Shown piece by piece: positions 8,228-17,520 of a stretch of 64,000 nucleotides of DNA. The translations under genes were made by a program, and so were the position numbers. The notes under the pieces are model-generated. The model searched no databases and was not told where the DNA came from. It saw only the letters and a program-made list of their open reading frames with translations. Source of the stretch: Solimonas terrae (GTDB lineage Bacteria; Pseudomonadota; Gammaproteobacteria; Nevskiales; Nevskiaceae); assembly GCF_011067135.1 (NCBI RefSeq), contig NZ_JAAMOW010000003.1:124001-188000 (forward strand), read 5' to 3'. Position 1 is the stretch's first letter, and the number at the start of each line of letters is the position of its first letter.

Positions 8228-10318
8228 TTACCTGGCGTTCCCGCCGATCCAGCGCTGCAACCAGGCCTGCACGGTCTCGTGCCACTGCACGCTGTTCTGC
8301 GGCTTCAGCACCCAGTGGTTTTCGTCCGGAAACACCAGCAGTTCGGACGGAATGCCGCGGCGCTGCAGCGCCGTGAACGCGGCGATGCCCTGTTCGACCG
8401 GGATGCGGTAGTCCTTCTCGCTGTGGACGATCAGCATCGGCGTCTTCCAGTTCTTGACGTAATTGACCGGATTGAATTCCTCGAACTTGGCCGGATCGTC
8501 GTACTGCGTGCCGCCGTTCTCCCACTCGTCGAACCAGAGCTCTTCGGTCGAGTAATACATCATGCGGTTGTCGAACACGCCGTCGTGGTTGACGATGCAC
8601 TTGAACGCGTCCGGCCAGTTGCCGGCGATCCAGTTCATCATGTAGCCGCCGTAGCTGGCGCCGAGTGCCGCTGCCTTGTCGCCGTCGAGAAAATCGTACT
8701 GCTTCAGCGCGTACGCCCAGCCCTTCTTGAGATCTTCAAGGGGCTTGCCGCCCCAGTCACCGGAGATCGAATCGGTGAATGCCTGGCCGTAGCCGGTCGA
8801 GCCGTGGAAGTCGATGAACACGACCGCGTAGCCCATGCCCGCGTAGATCGCCGGGTTCCAGCGGTAGTGGAAGTCATTGCCCATGCTGCCCTGCGGGCCA
8901 CCGTGGACAATGAACGCGACCGGGTACTTCCTGCCCTTGTGATAATTCCACGGCTTCATCACGTAGCCGTGCACGGTTTCGTCATGCCAGCCGCGAAAGC
9001 TGAACTGCTCGTAGGCGCCGAACTGCACGTCGGCGAGGCGCTCGGCGTTGACGTTCGTCAGCTGTCGCGCCTTGGCCGGCGCATCGAGGTCGGCGACGTA
9101 CAGATCGGCCGGCGCATTGAGGCTGTCGAGCGCGTAGACCAGGGTTCTGCCGTTGACATCGAAACCGCCGACATGGCCGTCGCCGCTGAGCGCACTGGCC
9201 TTGCCGCTGGCGACGTCGATCGCGAACACGCGATGCTGGCCGAGATCGTCGGCCTGCGTGTAGATCGTCTTGCCGTCGGCCGAGAACTGCAGCGGGCCGG
9301 CCGAGCGATCCCAGTCCGGCGCCACTTCGCGCGTTGCACCGGTCTTGAGATCGCGCAGCATGATCGCGAGCCGATCGGCCTCGAATTTCGGACGCTTCAT
9401 CGCCGCCCAGGCCAGATAGCGGCCGTCGGGCGAGAATTTCGGCGTGGTGTCGGTCGCCTCGTTGGCCTGGGTCAGGTTGACCGGCTTGCTGCTGCCGTCG
9501 CTCGCCACCTGCCAGAGATCGAGATTCGTGCTCCAGGCTTCCGTCCTGCCGGCGATGCGGGCAGTGAACACGACGCTCTTGCCGTCCGGCGAGAATGTGT
9601 ACTCGGTCTCGTCGCCGAACGGCTTGCTCGGCACGTCGCCGTCGATGTCCTTCGACAGCAGGGCCGGCTCGCCGAGCTTGCCGTCATCGCCGATCGTGGC
9701 GGCGAAAAGTTGCGAGCGCGTGCCCTGCGACCACGTGTCCCAGTGGCGAATGAACAGTTTGTCGAACACCATGCCGGTGGTTTTCTTCGCGGCGAGCTCG
9801 TCGAACTTCTTCTTGCTGCAGGCGATGTCGCCCTTGCACGCCGGAAACACTTCGAGCGAGAACGCGACGCGCGTGCCGTCCGGCGAGAGCACGAAGTTGT
9901 TGACATCGAGCGGCAGATCGCTGACCGGCTGCGCCTCGCCACCACGCAGATCGAGCTTCCACAGCTGGTTCGAGCCGCTGCGCACCGACAGAAAATACAG
10001 GGCCTGACCGTCGGCCGACCAGCGCGCGCTGCTGCTCGATTTCTCGCCGCTGGTCATCGGCCGCGAAGCATGCGTCGCCAGATCGAGCAGCCAGATCTGG
10101 GTGACGCCCTTGTTGGCGTCGTAGTCGGTCGTGCGCAGCGTGTAGGCCACGGACTTGCCGTCCGGCGACAGCTGCGGATCGGAGATGCGCTTGAGATTGA
10201 CCAGATCGATCGCGGTCAGGGCGCGCGGGGCTTTCGTTTTCTGGTTCATCGATGCGGTAGCGCCGAATGGATAAAGCGACATCGTGGCGAGCAGGGCGCC
10301 GGCAAGCAAACGGATCAT
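8228..10318 (-). CDS. S9 family (prolyl oligopeptidase type) peptidase
   Basis: A 696-residue secreted peptidase with an N-terminal signal peptide (MIRLLAGALLATMSLYP), a beta-propeller built of repeats such as SPDGKSVAYT and SPDGRYLAWA, and a C-terminal alpha/beta hydrolase domain. The nucleophile lies in GASYGGYMMNW, the Asp in VHSEKDYRIP and the His in FPDENHWV. Such enzymes usually cleave dipeptides or acyl-aminoacyl groups from oligopeptides in the periplasm. The start at 10318 has GGGAGA just upstream. It is immediately upstream of the M28 gene. Confidence 0.93.
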   Translation of the reverse strand: MIRLLAGALLATMSLYPFGATASMNQKTKAPRALTAIDLVNLKRISDPQLSPDGKSVAYTLRTTDYDANKGVTQIWLLDLATHASRPMTSGEKSSSSARWSADGQALYFLSVRSGSNQLWKLDLRGGEAQPVSDLPLDVNNFVLSPDGTRVAFSLEVFPACKGDIACSKKKFDELAAKKTTGMVFDKLFIRHWDTWSQGTRSQLFAATIGDDGKLGEPALLSKDIDGDVPSKPFGDETEYTFSPDGKSVVFTARIAGRTEAWSTNLDLWQVASDGSSKPVNLTQANEATDTTPKFSPDGRYLAWAAMKRPKFEADRLAIMLRDLKTGATREVAPDWDRSAGPLQFSADGKTIYTQADDLGQHRVFAIDVASGKASALSGDGHVGGFDVNGRTLVYALDSLNAPADLYVADLDAPAKARQLTNVNAERLADVQFGAYEQFSFRGWHDETVHGYVMKPWNYHKGRKYPVAFIVHGGPQGSMGNDFHYRWNPAIYAGMGYAVVFIDFHGSTGYGQAFTDSISGDWGGKPLEDLKKGWAYALKQYDFLDGDKAAALGASYGGYMMNWIAGNWPDAFKCIVNHDGVFDNRMMYYSTEELWFDEWENGGTQYDDPAKFEEFNPVNYVKNWKTPMLIVHSEKDYRIPVEQGIAAFTALQRRGIPSELLVFPDENHWVLKPQNSVQWHETVQAWLQRWIGGNAR

Positions 10319-10634
10319 GGGATCTCCCGGTTGCGGCCGCATCGGCAGCCGCTGAATTTCAGACGGCGATGGTAAACGTCTGCATCGGGATTGGACTGAG
10401 GGAACCTCCTCAGCGTCGCGATGACATCAGGGCCCGGCGCATCGGTGCAGCCCCGACAGCGCATGGCCGTTGACGCCGTCGTGTCTCGTTCGTTTCGCGA
10501 CCATGATCGCGGGCGCTCCGGCACGAAGGGCTTACGCCGCAGCGACTCCGCCGCGGCGTTCGTTTTCGCTCTCGTCGCGAGATCGACGGCCTGCCGGGCC
10601 TGTCGGCGCGCAGCATCGCGCACCTCATGGCATT
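10319..10634. other. Intergenic gap upstream of the S9 peptidase
   Basis: 316 nt with no supportable gene. It separates the S9 peptidase start from the stop of the double protease, both on the minus strand. A small palindrome, CTGAGG-N6-CCTCAG (10396-10413), lies about 80 nt upstream of the S9 start and could be an operator. I saw no good promoter or terminator. Confidence 0.5.
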
Positions 10635-13541
10635 TCAGTCGCGGATCCTGCGTTGTCTGCGCAGGGCGGCGAGCGTCAGCGGCAACAGGCCGAGCCAGCC
10701 AAAGCTGCCGCCACCACCACCGGAAGAGCCGGAACCATCGCCGGAGTTGGAGCCGCCGGAACTGCCGCTGCCCAGCCCGGAGGCGTCCCGGCCGTCGAGC
10801 ACGGTGTTGCCGGTATTGCCGGGATCGAGCACGGCCTTGAGTGTGACGCCGGTGACGCTGCTCGCGGTCCAGGCCTGATCGAGCCGCGCGAAGTAATCGG
10901 TCGCGCCATTGTTCGATGTGCCGGAGCAACCACCATTGCCGCCGGACAGCGTTCCGACGATGTGCCGATTCCGGTCGAGCAGGCCGGACCCGGATGAGCC
11001 TTCTTCGGTCGTTCCGTTGGCCCAGCTCACACCCCAGGCGTTGACGCTGAAGCCGCTCAGGCCGAGCAGGCCGCCACCGGTGATGCGCACGTTGTCCGTT
11101 TTTTGCGCGGTCTGCGTATAGGTGCTGATCTTCTTGTCGTCGCCCGACGGGTGATGAATGACCGCGCCCGATGTCGGCGAGTTGCCGCGGCTGTCCCAGC
11201 CGTCGTAGTAGGCGTCGAAGCTGCTCGGCGGCTTGCTGGCGAGCTCGAACAGCGTGTAGTCGGTGACGGTCTTGCCCGAGGTTCCGGCGCGCACGCTCAG
11301 GCCGGCGATGTTCTGCGTGACCGTGCCGACGGTGCCGCTGCCGCAGGCGGACCGCTGCACGTTGAAGTAGGCGGTGGTCTGGTCGATCGTGCTGCTGTCG
11401 ACGCCGCAATGATTGGCGGTCAGCACCAGCGGTGTGCCGTCTTCGGACGTGTTGTTGACCAGCGAACCACTGCACAGATATTCCGACAGACCCTTGACGA
11501 TGGTGATCAGCACGGTCGAGCGGATCTGGTCGGAGTAGCCGTCACCGATCGGGCAGGCGACATCGAACTCGCAGGCCCCGGATGTGCCGCTGGTATTCGA
11601 GAAGCTCTTGCTGTCGAGATCGCGGAACGCATGAAACGCGCTGGCGGAGGCGAACGAGAAGTCCGCCTTTTCCTCATACGGCATGCGCACTTCGATTACC
11701 GCGTCTTCGCTGCGTACCAGCGGCGTGACGAAGCGGCCGTTGCGCGCGGCCGTGTACGGACCCTGCACGTCGGCGCCATTGTTCGTGTAGAGGTAGAGCT
11801 GCGCGTGCTCCGGCAATTGCAGATCGTCGAAGCGGAAGTTCAGCGCGTGTGCGCCGCTCGAGTTGATGCGCAGACGCCAGCGTGCGAGCCCCGCTTCCGG
11901 TTCATCCCAGGTGCCGTCGGCGACGCCGGCCTCGATCGCCATGCCGACGGCAAACTGCAGCGGCTGGCCTTTCGCCGATTCAAGCGCGTTCTTGACGGTG
12001 ACGGGGTTCAGACGGACTTGCGCGACCGTGGGCAGGCTTGCCAGCTCGGGACTGTAAGCCGAGCTGACGAACGGGAATGCCAGACCGAGCACGGCCACGG
12101 TGCGCAACACCATGCGCCGCTGCGCCCGCCCGCGGCGACAAACTGCACCAAAGGCGAGCATCAGCAGACTGAGCCAGCCGAAACTGCCGCCACCGCTGTC
12201 GCTGCGGTTCTTGCCGTCGAGTGTCATTTTGTTCTCCCCGTCTGGTGTCAATGCGGCTTTCAAAGTGGTGCCGGTGCTGCTGGTCGCCGTCCAGGCGCGA
12301 TCGAGGCGCGCGAAGTAATCCGTGCCGCCGTTGTTCGCGGTTCCCGCGCAGTCGCCGTCGCCGCCGGAAAGCGTGCCGACGATGCGGCCGTTCTGATCGA
12401 ACAATGCCGAGCCCGAAGAACCCGCTTCCGTGGTGCCCTGCGCCCACTGCACGGCCCAGGCATCGACCCTGAAGGCGCCGCGGCACGCAGGATCGCTGCC
12501 GATGCAGACGTTGTCGACGCTTTGCGCGCTTTGCGTGTAGACGCTGATCTTCTTGTCGTCTCCGCCCGGATGGTGAATCGCCGCGCCGGATTGCGGCGTG
12601 CCGGTGCTGGCATCCCATCCCGCGTAGTAGACGTCGTAGGCGCTCGGCGGCAGGTTCGCGAGCTCGAACAGCGTGTAGTCGGTGACGGCAGTGCCGCTGG
12701 TCTTTGCCAGCACGGTCTTGCCGGCAATCACCTGGTTGATCGGGCCGTCTGCGTTGCCGCCGCAGCTCGATTTCTGGACGTTGAAATAGACATTGGTTTC
12801 GCTGACGTTGCCGCTGTCCACGTCGCAGTGGTTGGCGGTCAGGATCAGCGGGCGATCATCCTGCGCACTGTTGTTGACGAGAGTGCCGCTGCACAGATAC
12901 ATGCCGGCGATCTGCAGCAACACCGCTGCACGGATCTGCTTCTGCCAGCTGTTGCCGGCCGGGCACGCGACGTCGATTTCGCAGGCGCCGGAATCACCGA
13001 GCGCACCCTTCGCGACGATGGCGCTGCGTGCGCGGAATGCGCGATAGCCGTGGAAAGCACGGCCGAGCGTCAGCGAGAACCGTGACTTCTCGGCGTACGG
13101 CATGCGGGCTTCGATGATCGCGTCGTCGGCTCGCACCAGCGGCGTCCACAGCGTGCCGTTGCTGGCGGATGTGAACGGTCCCTGCAGGTCCTTGCCGTCG
13201 GCGCCGTACACGTAGAGCGCGGCATCGGCGGGCAGCGACAGCGCGTCGATGCGGAAGCTCAGCGATTCGGCGCCGTCGGAGCCAAGCCGCAGGCGCCAGC
13301 GTGCGACGCCGGCCTGCGGTTCGTCCCAGCTGCCGTCTGCAACGTGTGCGCCGAGATCACGACCGACCGCGAATTGCCGCGGTTGCGCACGAACGGCTGC
13401 GATCGCGCTTGCGACTGCATCGGCATCCAGATGCAGCCGCGCGACGTTCGACAGGCTGTCGAGGTCCGGCTTGTAGGCCTGTGCCGCGAAGGGCAGGGCG
13501 ATGAGCAACAGCGCGGCAAGCGTGGCACGCATGGCACGCAT
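10635..13541 (-). CDS. Tandem fusion of two secreted trypsin-like proteases with GlyGly-CTERM signals
   Basis: A 968-residue protein made of two homologous halves. Half 1 has a signal peptide (1-22), a propeptide domain (about 60-170), a trypsin-like domain with His238 (LTANHC), Asp288 (TDYTLFE) and Ser376 (EAGSSGSAL), then a GlyGly-CTERM segment at 447-476 (SGGGSFGWLSLL, a hydrophobic stretch, then Arg-rich). Half 2 starts at Met477 with another typical signal peptide (MVLRTVAVLGLAFPFVSSA). It repeats the propeptide, the triad (His711, Asp761, Ser850) and a terminal GlyGly-CTERM (940-968). The catalytic domains resemble lysyl endopeptidase of family S1. The start at 13541 has an AGGGAGA site. 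No stop codon separates the halves and no ribosome site is seen before Met477. GlyGly-CTERM proteins are normally processed by rhombosortase and leave by type II secretion; neither is encoded here. Confidence 0.92.
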   Translation of the reverse strand: MRAMRATLAALLLIALPFAAQAYKPDLDSLSNVARLHLDADAVASAIAAVRAQPRQFAVGRDLGAHVADGSWDEPQAGVARWRLRLGSDGAESLSFRIDALSLPADAALYVYGADGKDLQGPFTSASNGTLWTPLVRADDAIIEARMPYAEKSRFSLTLGRAFHGYRAFRARSAIVAKGALGDSGACEIDVACPAGNSWQKQIRAAVLLQIAGMYLCSGTLVNNSAQDDRPLILTANHCDVDSGNVSETNVYFNVQKSSCGGNADGPINQVIAGKTVLAKTSGTAVTDYTLFELANLPPSAYDVYYAGWDASTGTPQSGAAIHHPGGDDKKISVYTQSAQSVDNVCIGSDPACRGAFRVDAWAVQWAQGTTEAGSSGSALFDQNGRIVGTLSGGDGDCAGTANNGGTDYFARLDRAWTATSSTGTTLKAALTPDGENKMTLDGKNRSDSGGGSFGWLSLLMLAFGAVCRRGRAQRRMVLRTVAVLGLAFPFVSSAYSPELASLPTVAQVRLNPVTVKNALESAKGQPLQFAVGMAIEAGVADGTWDEPEAGLARWRLRINSSGAHALNFRFDDLQLPEHAQLYLYTNNGADVQGPYTAARNGRFVTPLVRSEDAVIEVRMPYEEKADFSFASASAFHAFRDLDSKSFSNTSGTSGACEFDVACPIGDGYSDQIRSTVLITIVKGLSEYLCSGSLVNNTSEDGTPLVLTANHCGVDSSTIDQTTAYFNVQRSACGSGTVGTVTQNIAGLSVRAGTSGKTVTDYTLFELASKPPSSFDAYYDGWDSRGNSPTSGAVIHHPSGDDKKISTYTQTAQKTDNVRITGGGLLGLSGFSVNAWGVSWANGTTEEGSSGSGLLDRNRHIVGTLSGGNGGCSGTSNNGATDYFARLDQAWTASSVTGVTLKAVLDPGNTGNTVLDGRDASGLGSGSSGGSNSGDGSGSSGGGGGSFGWLGLLPLTLAALRRQRRIRD

Positions 13542-13613
13542 GGCGGGTCTCCCTTTTGTTTCGTGCACTCTAACCCGCCGGCGCGACGCGATTGTTTCCA
13601 TTTGTCGCCGGTT

Positions 13614-14528
13614 TCAGTCCGGTGGACCGCTGACGATGCCGACTCGCGCCGAGCTGCCTTCGATGGACAAGGCAGCGTCGCGTGCGCCGAGCTGCAGAAC
13701 CAGCGTGGCCAGCGAGCCGCCTGCAGCATCTCCGACCGCATCGACGATCTCCCCCGCGGCCTGCGTTTCGCCGTGCTGAAGGATTGCGGTGCCCGGTGCC
13801 GGCGGCGGCCCATCGATACGGGCGACGAACATGCGCCGCTTGAGCTGGCCGAGGTAGTGCAGGCGCGCGACGATTTCCTGTCCGGTGTAGCAGCCCTTGT
13901 CGAAACTGATGCCGCCGAGCAGGTCGAGGTTCGCCATCTGCGCGACGAAATGCTCGCGGGTTTCCGGCAGCACGACCGGTATGCCGTTTTCGATGTCGGT
14001 GCGTCGCCACAATTCCGGGTCATCGCAGTACGAGGCCGTGGGAAGCCGCGCGCGCAGCGCCGCAATCCGCTCCTGCGTGCCGATGACGCTATAGCGCGCG
14101 GTCGCGCCGAGACGGCGCACGACGGTCAGGCGCTGCGTGTCGCCGAGGCATTGCAGAGCGGTGTCGGGCACCGGCAGCCCGTATTCCGTCATGAAGGCGG
14201 TGGCGCCTTCGCCGATGATGCCCAGTGCGGCAATGTCGTCGGCTTTCTCGACCACCACTTTTGCCCGCAGCACGAACATTTTCAGACGTGCCAGCGTCGC
14301 GTCGGCGATCGAGCGCGGCAGCTCGACGAGAATCTCGTCGCCGACACGGACCAGCAGCAGCACCGCGAGCATGCGACCCTTGGCATTGCTGTAGCTCGTC
14401 AGCTGCGCGGTTTCCGCCGTCAGCTTGCGCAGGTCGTTGCTGAGCTGGCCCTGCAGGAATGTCACGGCATCGTCGCCGCGAACGCGCAGCCAGCGCTGCT
14501 CCGGGGTGTCGGCAAACAAGGTATTCAT
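13614..14528 (-). CDS. ygfZ: YgfZ/GcvT-like folate-binding protein
   Basis: A 304-residue cytoplasmic protein of the COG0354 family that uses folate in assembly or repair of iron-sulfur enzymes. The family signature KGCYTGQE is present with its conserved Cys (GISFDKGCYTGQEIVARLHY). In E. coli ygfZ sits next to sdhE and ygfX; here the succinate dehydrogenase operon lies between them, which supports a shared role in Fe-S and flavin enzyme maturation. It is divergent from the sdh operon. Confidence 0.95.
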   Translation of the reverse strand: MNTLFADTPEQRWLRVRGDDAVTFLQGQLSNDLRKLTAETAQLTSYSNAKGRMLAVLLLVRVGDEILVELPRSIADATLARLKMFVLRAKVVVEKADDIAALGIIGEGATAFMTEYGLPVPDTALQCLGDTQRLTVVRRLGATARYSVIGTQERIAALRARLPTASYCDDPELWRRTDIENGIPVVLPETREHFVAQMANLDLLGGISFDKGCYTGQEIVARLHYLGQLKRRMFVARIDGPPPAPGTAILQHGETQAAGEIVDAVGDAAGGSLATLVLQLGARDAALSIEGSSARVGIVSGPPD

Positions 14529-14556
14529 TGCGGGAAGCAGTGGAAATTTGTCACAC

Positions 14557-14562
14557 TATTAT
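14557..14562 (+). promoter_or_regulatory. Possible -10 box of the sdh operon
   Basis: TATTAT lies in the gap between ygfZ and the first gene of the sdh cluster and is the only AT-rich hexamer there. No -35 at proper spacing was found, so this is a weak call. Confidence 0.3.
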
Positions 14563-14604
14563 GGATGCATCGCCCGCATTTTCTTCGCCAGCCGTACGCC
14601 CCCA

Positions 14605-14820
14605 GTGACTTTGTCCAAGCCTGAAGCAGTACCGGCCCAAGCCGTGGTGCCCGCGGCGACGATTGCATTGGCCGATTTGCTGCGGCAGAACGCTACACCC
14701 GAACCCGGGCCGGCAACGCCGCCGGCCGAGCCGCAGCGCGAGATCGGCGGCCGTCGCGACGGTCCCGAACCGACGCGCTACGGCGACTGGGAAAAGAACG
14801 GCCGCTGCATCGATTTCTGA
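14605..14820 (+). CDS. SdhAF4-like succinate dehydrogenase assembly factor (DUF1674)
   Basis: A small protein of about 71 residues whose C-terminus carries the DUF1674 signature (GPEPTRYGDWEKNGR, ending CIDF). In eukaryotes and some bacteria this family binds the flavinylated SdhA subunit and protects it before it joins SdhB. The position directly before sdhC fits this role. The start is uncertain: GTG at 14605 or TTG at 14611 are possible, and neither has a clear ribosome site. The N-terminal half is Ala/Pro-rich and poorly conserved. Confidence 0.82.
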   Translation: MTLSKPEAVPAQAVVPAATIALADLLRQNATPEPGPATPPAEPQREIGGRRDGPEPTRYGDWEKNGRCIDF

Positions 14821-14863
14821 AATCCTGGGCTGCACCCCAAATCACGTCCCGATGGGAGCCGGA

Positions 14864-15265
14864 ATGAGTACCAAAACACCCGCGCAAAGTCGCCCCTTGT
14901 CGCCGTTCATGCTGGGGCAGTACTACCGCTTCCAGTGGTCCTCGCTGCTCAGCTTCGGTCATCGCATCACCGGCATCGGCCTGTCGCTCGGGACCTTGCT
15001 GCTGGCGATCTGGCTGATCGCGATCGCCGGCGGACCGCAGTGGTACGGTGCGCTGGCGCCGCATCTGCACGCCTGGTATGGCCAGCTGCTGCTGATCTGC
15101 TGGACCTGGGCGTTGATGTATCACCTCTGCAACGGTATCCGTCATCTGTTCTGGGACATCGGTCGCGGCTTCGATCTGAAGACCGCCGAGCGTTCCGGCT
15201 ACGTGATGGTCGTTTCGTCCCTGATTCTGACCGCCGCTGTCTGGGTGGTCGCCCATCTCGCCTGA
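14864..15265 (+). CDS. sdhC: Succinate dehydrogenase cytochrome b556 subunit
   Basis: A 133-residue membrane anchor of complex II with three hydrophobic helices. The quinone-site motif SFGHRITGIGLSLG is present, and His residues in YHLCNGIRHLFWD are in position to bind heme b. The ATG at 14864 is preceded by GGGAG with 5-nt spacing. An ATG 12 nt earlier is less well placed. sdhD follows after 10 nt. Confidence 0.95.
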   Translation: MSTKTPAQSRPLSPFMLGQYYRFQWSSLLSFGHRITGIGLSLGTLLLAIWLIAIAGGPQWYGALAPHLHAWYGQLLLICWTWALMYHLCNGIRHLFWDIGRGFDLKTAERSGYVMVVSSLILTAAVWVVAHLA

Positions 15266-15275
15266 GGCGCGCGCC

Positions 15276-15671
15276 ATGGCCAAGACGTCCGAAGATCTGC
15301 GTTCCCCGTTGTCGCGTGCCCGTGGTCTGGGTTCGGCCAAGGATGGTGTTCATCACTTCTGGGTGCAGCGCGTTTCCGCGCTTGCGCTCGTGCCGCTGGC
15401 GCTGTGGTTTGCGTTCTCGGTCGCGATGCTGGCGACCGGACCGGCCGACTACTACGCCGTGCACTATTGGGTGTCGGCGCCGTCGGTGGCCGTCGTCCTC
15501 GTCCTGTTTCTCGCCACCGCGCTCTATCACTCGGTGCTCGGCGTCCAGGAAGTGATCGTCGACTACGCGGTCGGCTCGCTGCGGCTGACGCTGCTGCTGA
15601 TCTCCAAGCTGCTGCACGCCGTGATCGCCGCCGCGGCGATCTTCGCCGTTCTGAAAATCGCATTGGCGTAA
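15276..15671 (+). CDS. sdhD: Succinate dehydrogenase membrane anchor subunit
   Basis: A 131-residue hydrophobic anchor with three membrane segments and the family N-terminal pattern [18 protein letters not shown]. His in [18 protein letters not shown] probably ligates heme. It lies between sdhC and sdhA in the normal order. The 55-nt gap to sdhA holds a palindromic repeat. Confidence 0.93.
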   Translation: MAKTSEDLRSPLSRARGLGSAKDGVHHFWVQRVSALALVPLALWFAFSVAMLATGPADYYAVHYWVSAPSVAVVLVLFLATALYHSVLGVQEVIVDYAVGSLRLTLLLISKLLHAVIAAAAIFAVLKIALA

Positions 15672-15681
15672 GCCGGCGCCG

Positions 15682-15699
15682 TCCCCGCGCAGGCGGGGA
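15682..15699. repeat. Palindrome TCCCCGC-GCAG-GCGGGGA between sdhD and sdhA
   Basis: A perfect 7-bp stem with a GCAG loop. Its 13-nt core (15684-15696) occurs again in inverse orientation at 38585-38597, so it looks like a dispersed intergenic palindrome. It may affect mRNA stability between sdhD and sdhA. Confidence 0.6.
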
Positions 15700-15726
15700 T
15701 TCCGACCCATCAAGGATTCCGTTCCA

Positions 15727-17520
15727 ATGTCCTCATACGAAATCGTCCATCACGAATACGACGCGATCGTCGTCGGCGCCGGCGGCGCCGGTCTTCGCGC
15801 CACGCTCGGCCTGGCCGAAGCCGGCCTCAAGACGGCCAACATCACCAAGCTGTTCCCGACGCGCTCGCACACGGTGGCGGCGCAGGGCGGCATTTCCGCG
15901 GCGCTGTCGAACATGGGCCGCGACGACTGGCGCTGGCATTTCTATGACACCGTCAAGGGCAGCGACTGGCTCGGCGATCAGGACGCCATCCAGTACATGA
16001 CGCGCGAGGCGATTCCCGCGATCATCGAACTCGAACACTACGGCGTGCCGTTCTCGCGCACGCCGGAAGGCAAGATCTACCAGCGCCCGTTCGGCGGCAT
16101 GACCACCGAGTTCGGCAAGGGTCCGCCGGCGCAGCGCACCTGCGCGGCGGCCGACCGCACCGGCCACGCGATGCTGCACACGCTCTACCAGCAGTCGCTG
16201 AAGGCGCAGGCGCAGTTCTACATCGAATACTTCGCGCTTGATCTGCTGACCGACGACGACGGGTCGATCAAGGGCGTTCTCGCCTGGGACATGGCGACCG
16301 GCCAGCTGCATCGCTTCCGCGCGCACCTGGTGATTCTCGCGACCGGCGGCTACGGCCGTGCGTTCTTCTCGGCGACCTCGGCGCATACCTGCACCGGCGA
16401 CGGTGGCGGCATGGTGCTGCGCGCCGGCCTGCCGCTGCAGGATCTCGAATTCGTGCAGTTCCACCCGACCGGCATCTACGGCTCGGGCTGCCTGATCACC
16501 GAGGGTGCACGCGGCGAGGGCGGCTATCTCACCAACAAGGATGGCGAGCGCTTCATGGAGCGCTACGCGCCGAGCGTCAAGGATCTCGCGCCGCGCGACA
16601 TGGTCAGCCGCGCGATGGCGACGGAAATCCGCGAAGGCCGCGGCGTCGGCGAGGAAGGCGATCACATCCACCTGCATCTCGAACATCTCGGCCCCGAAGT
16701 GCTGCATCAGCGCCTGCCGGGCATCTCCGAGTCGGCAAAGATCTTCGCCGGCGTCGATGTCACCAAGGAGCCGATTCCGGTCGTGCCGACCGTGCACTAC
16801 AACATGGGCGGCATCCCGACGCTGTGGACCGGCGAAGTGGTGACGCTCAAGGACGGCAACCCGGATTCGGTCGTCGAGGGCTTGATGGCGGTCGGCGAAG
16901 CGGCCTGCGTGTCGGTGCACGGCGCCAACCGCCTCGGCTCGAACTCGCTGCTCGATCTGGTCGTGTTCGGTCGCGCCGCCGCGATCCGTGCCGCCGAACT
17001 GGTCAAGCCGAACACCCCGCACAAGAAGATTTCCGCGGCGTCCGAAGAAAAGGCGCTGGCGCGCCTCGACGGCTTCCGCAACGCCAAGGGCAGCACGCCG
17101 ACCGCGAAGATCCGCCTCGACATGCAGAAGACGATGCAGAAGCACTGCGCCGTGTTCCGCGACGGTCCGACGATGTCGGAAGGCGTCGACAAGCTCAAGG
17201 CCGTGATCGAGACCTTCACCAACGACGTCGCGGTTTCCGATCGCGGCATGGTCTGGAATTCCGATCTCGTCGAGACGCTGGAACTGGACAATCTGCTGGG
17301 TCAGGCGCTGCTGACCATCGTCGGCGCCGAGAACCGCAAGGAGTCGCGTGGTGCGCATGCCCGCGACGACCTCAAGGAGCGCGATGACAAGGACTGGATG
17401 AAGCACACCCTGGCCTGGCGTGCCGGCGACCGGGACGTGAAGATCGACTTCCGGCCGGTCCACATGCAGCCGCTCGACAACGAGGTCGAACACATTCCGC
17501 CGGTTGCGCGCAAATACTGA
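15727..17520 (+). CDS. sdhA: Succinate dehydrogenase flavoprotein subunit
   Basis: A 597-residue flavoprotein that oxidises succinate to fumarate on the cytoplasmic side of the membrane. Seen are the FAD-binding [18 protein letters not shown], the His for covalent FAD attachment in [10 protein letters not shown], and the substrate-site motifs [11 protein letters not shown] and [14 protein letters not shown]. The length is normal for the family. Its stop overlaps the ATG of the next gene by one base (TGATG), which suggests translational coupling with the DUF2939 gene rather than directly with sdhB. Confidence 0.98.
   Translation: MSSYEIVHHEYDAIVVGAGGAGLRATLGLAEAGLKTANITKLFPTRSHTVAAQGGISAALSNMGRDDWRWHFYDTVKGSDWLGDQDAIQYMTREAIPAIIELEHYGVPFSRTPEGKIYQRPFGGMTTEFGKGPPAQRTCAAADRTGHAMLHTLYQQSLKAQAQFYIEYFALDLLTDDDGSIKGVLAWDMATGQLHRFRAHLVILATGGYGRAFFSATSAHTCTGDGGGMVLRAGLPLQDLEFVQFHPTGIYGSGCLITEGARGEGGYLTNKDGERFMERYAPSVKDLAPRDMVSRAMATEIREGRGVGEEGDHIHLHLEHLGPEVLHQRLPGISESAKIFAGVDVTKEPIPVVPTVHYNMGGIPTLWTGEVVTLKDGNPDSVVEGLMAVGEAACVSVHGANRLGSNSLLDLVVFGRAAAIRAAELVKPNTPHKKISAASEEKALARLDGFRNAKGSTPTAKIRLDMQKTMQKHCAVFRDGPTMSEGVDKLKAVIETFTNDVAVSDRGMVWNSDLVETLELDNLLGQALLTIVGAENRKESRGAHARDDLKERDDKDWMKHTLAWRAGDRDVKIDFRPVHMQPLDNEVEHIPPVARKY

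Noticed and set aside
7322-10375. Very long open frame on the plus strand opposite the M28 and S9 peptidase genes
   Set aside because: It is the antisense shadow typical of high-GC coding DNA: Arg/Val/His-rich, no domain, no ribosome site, and both minus-strand genes are well supported.
11103-13085. Long plus-strand open frame opposite the double protease
   Set aside because: Antisense shadow with an Arg/Val/Ala-rich composition; the minus strand carries two complete catalytic domains.
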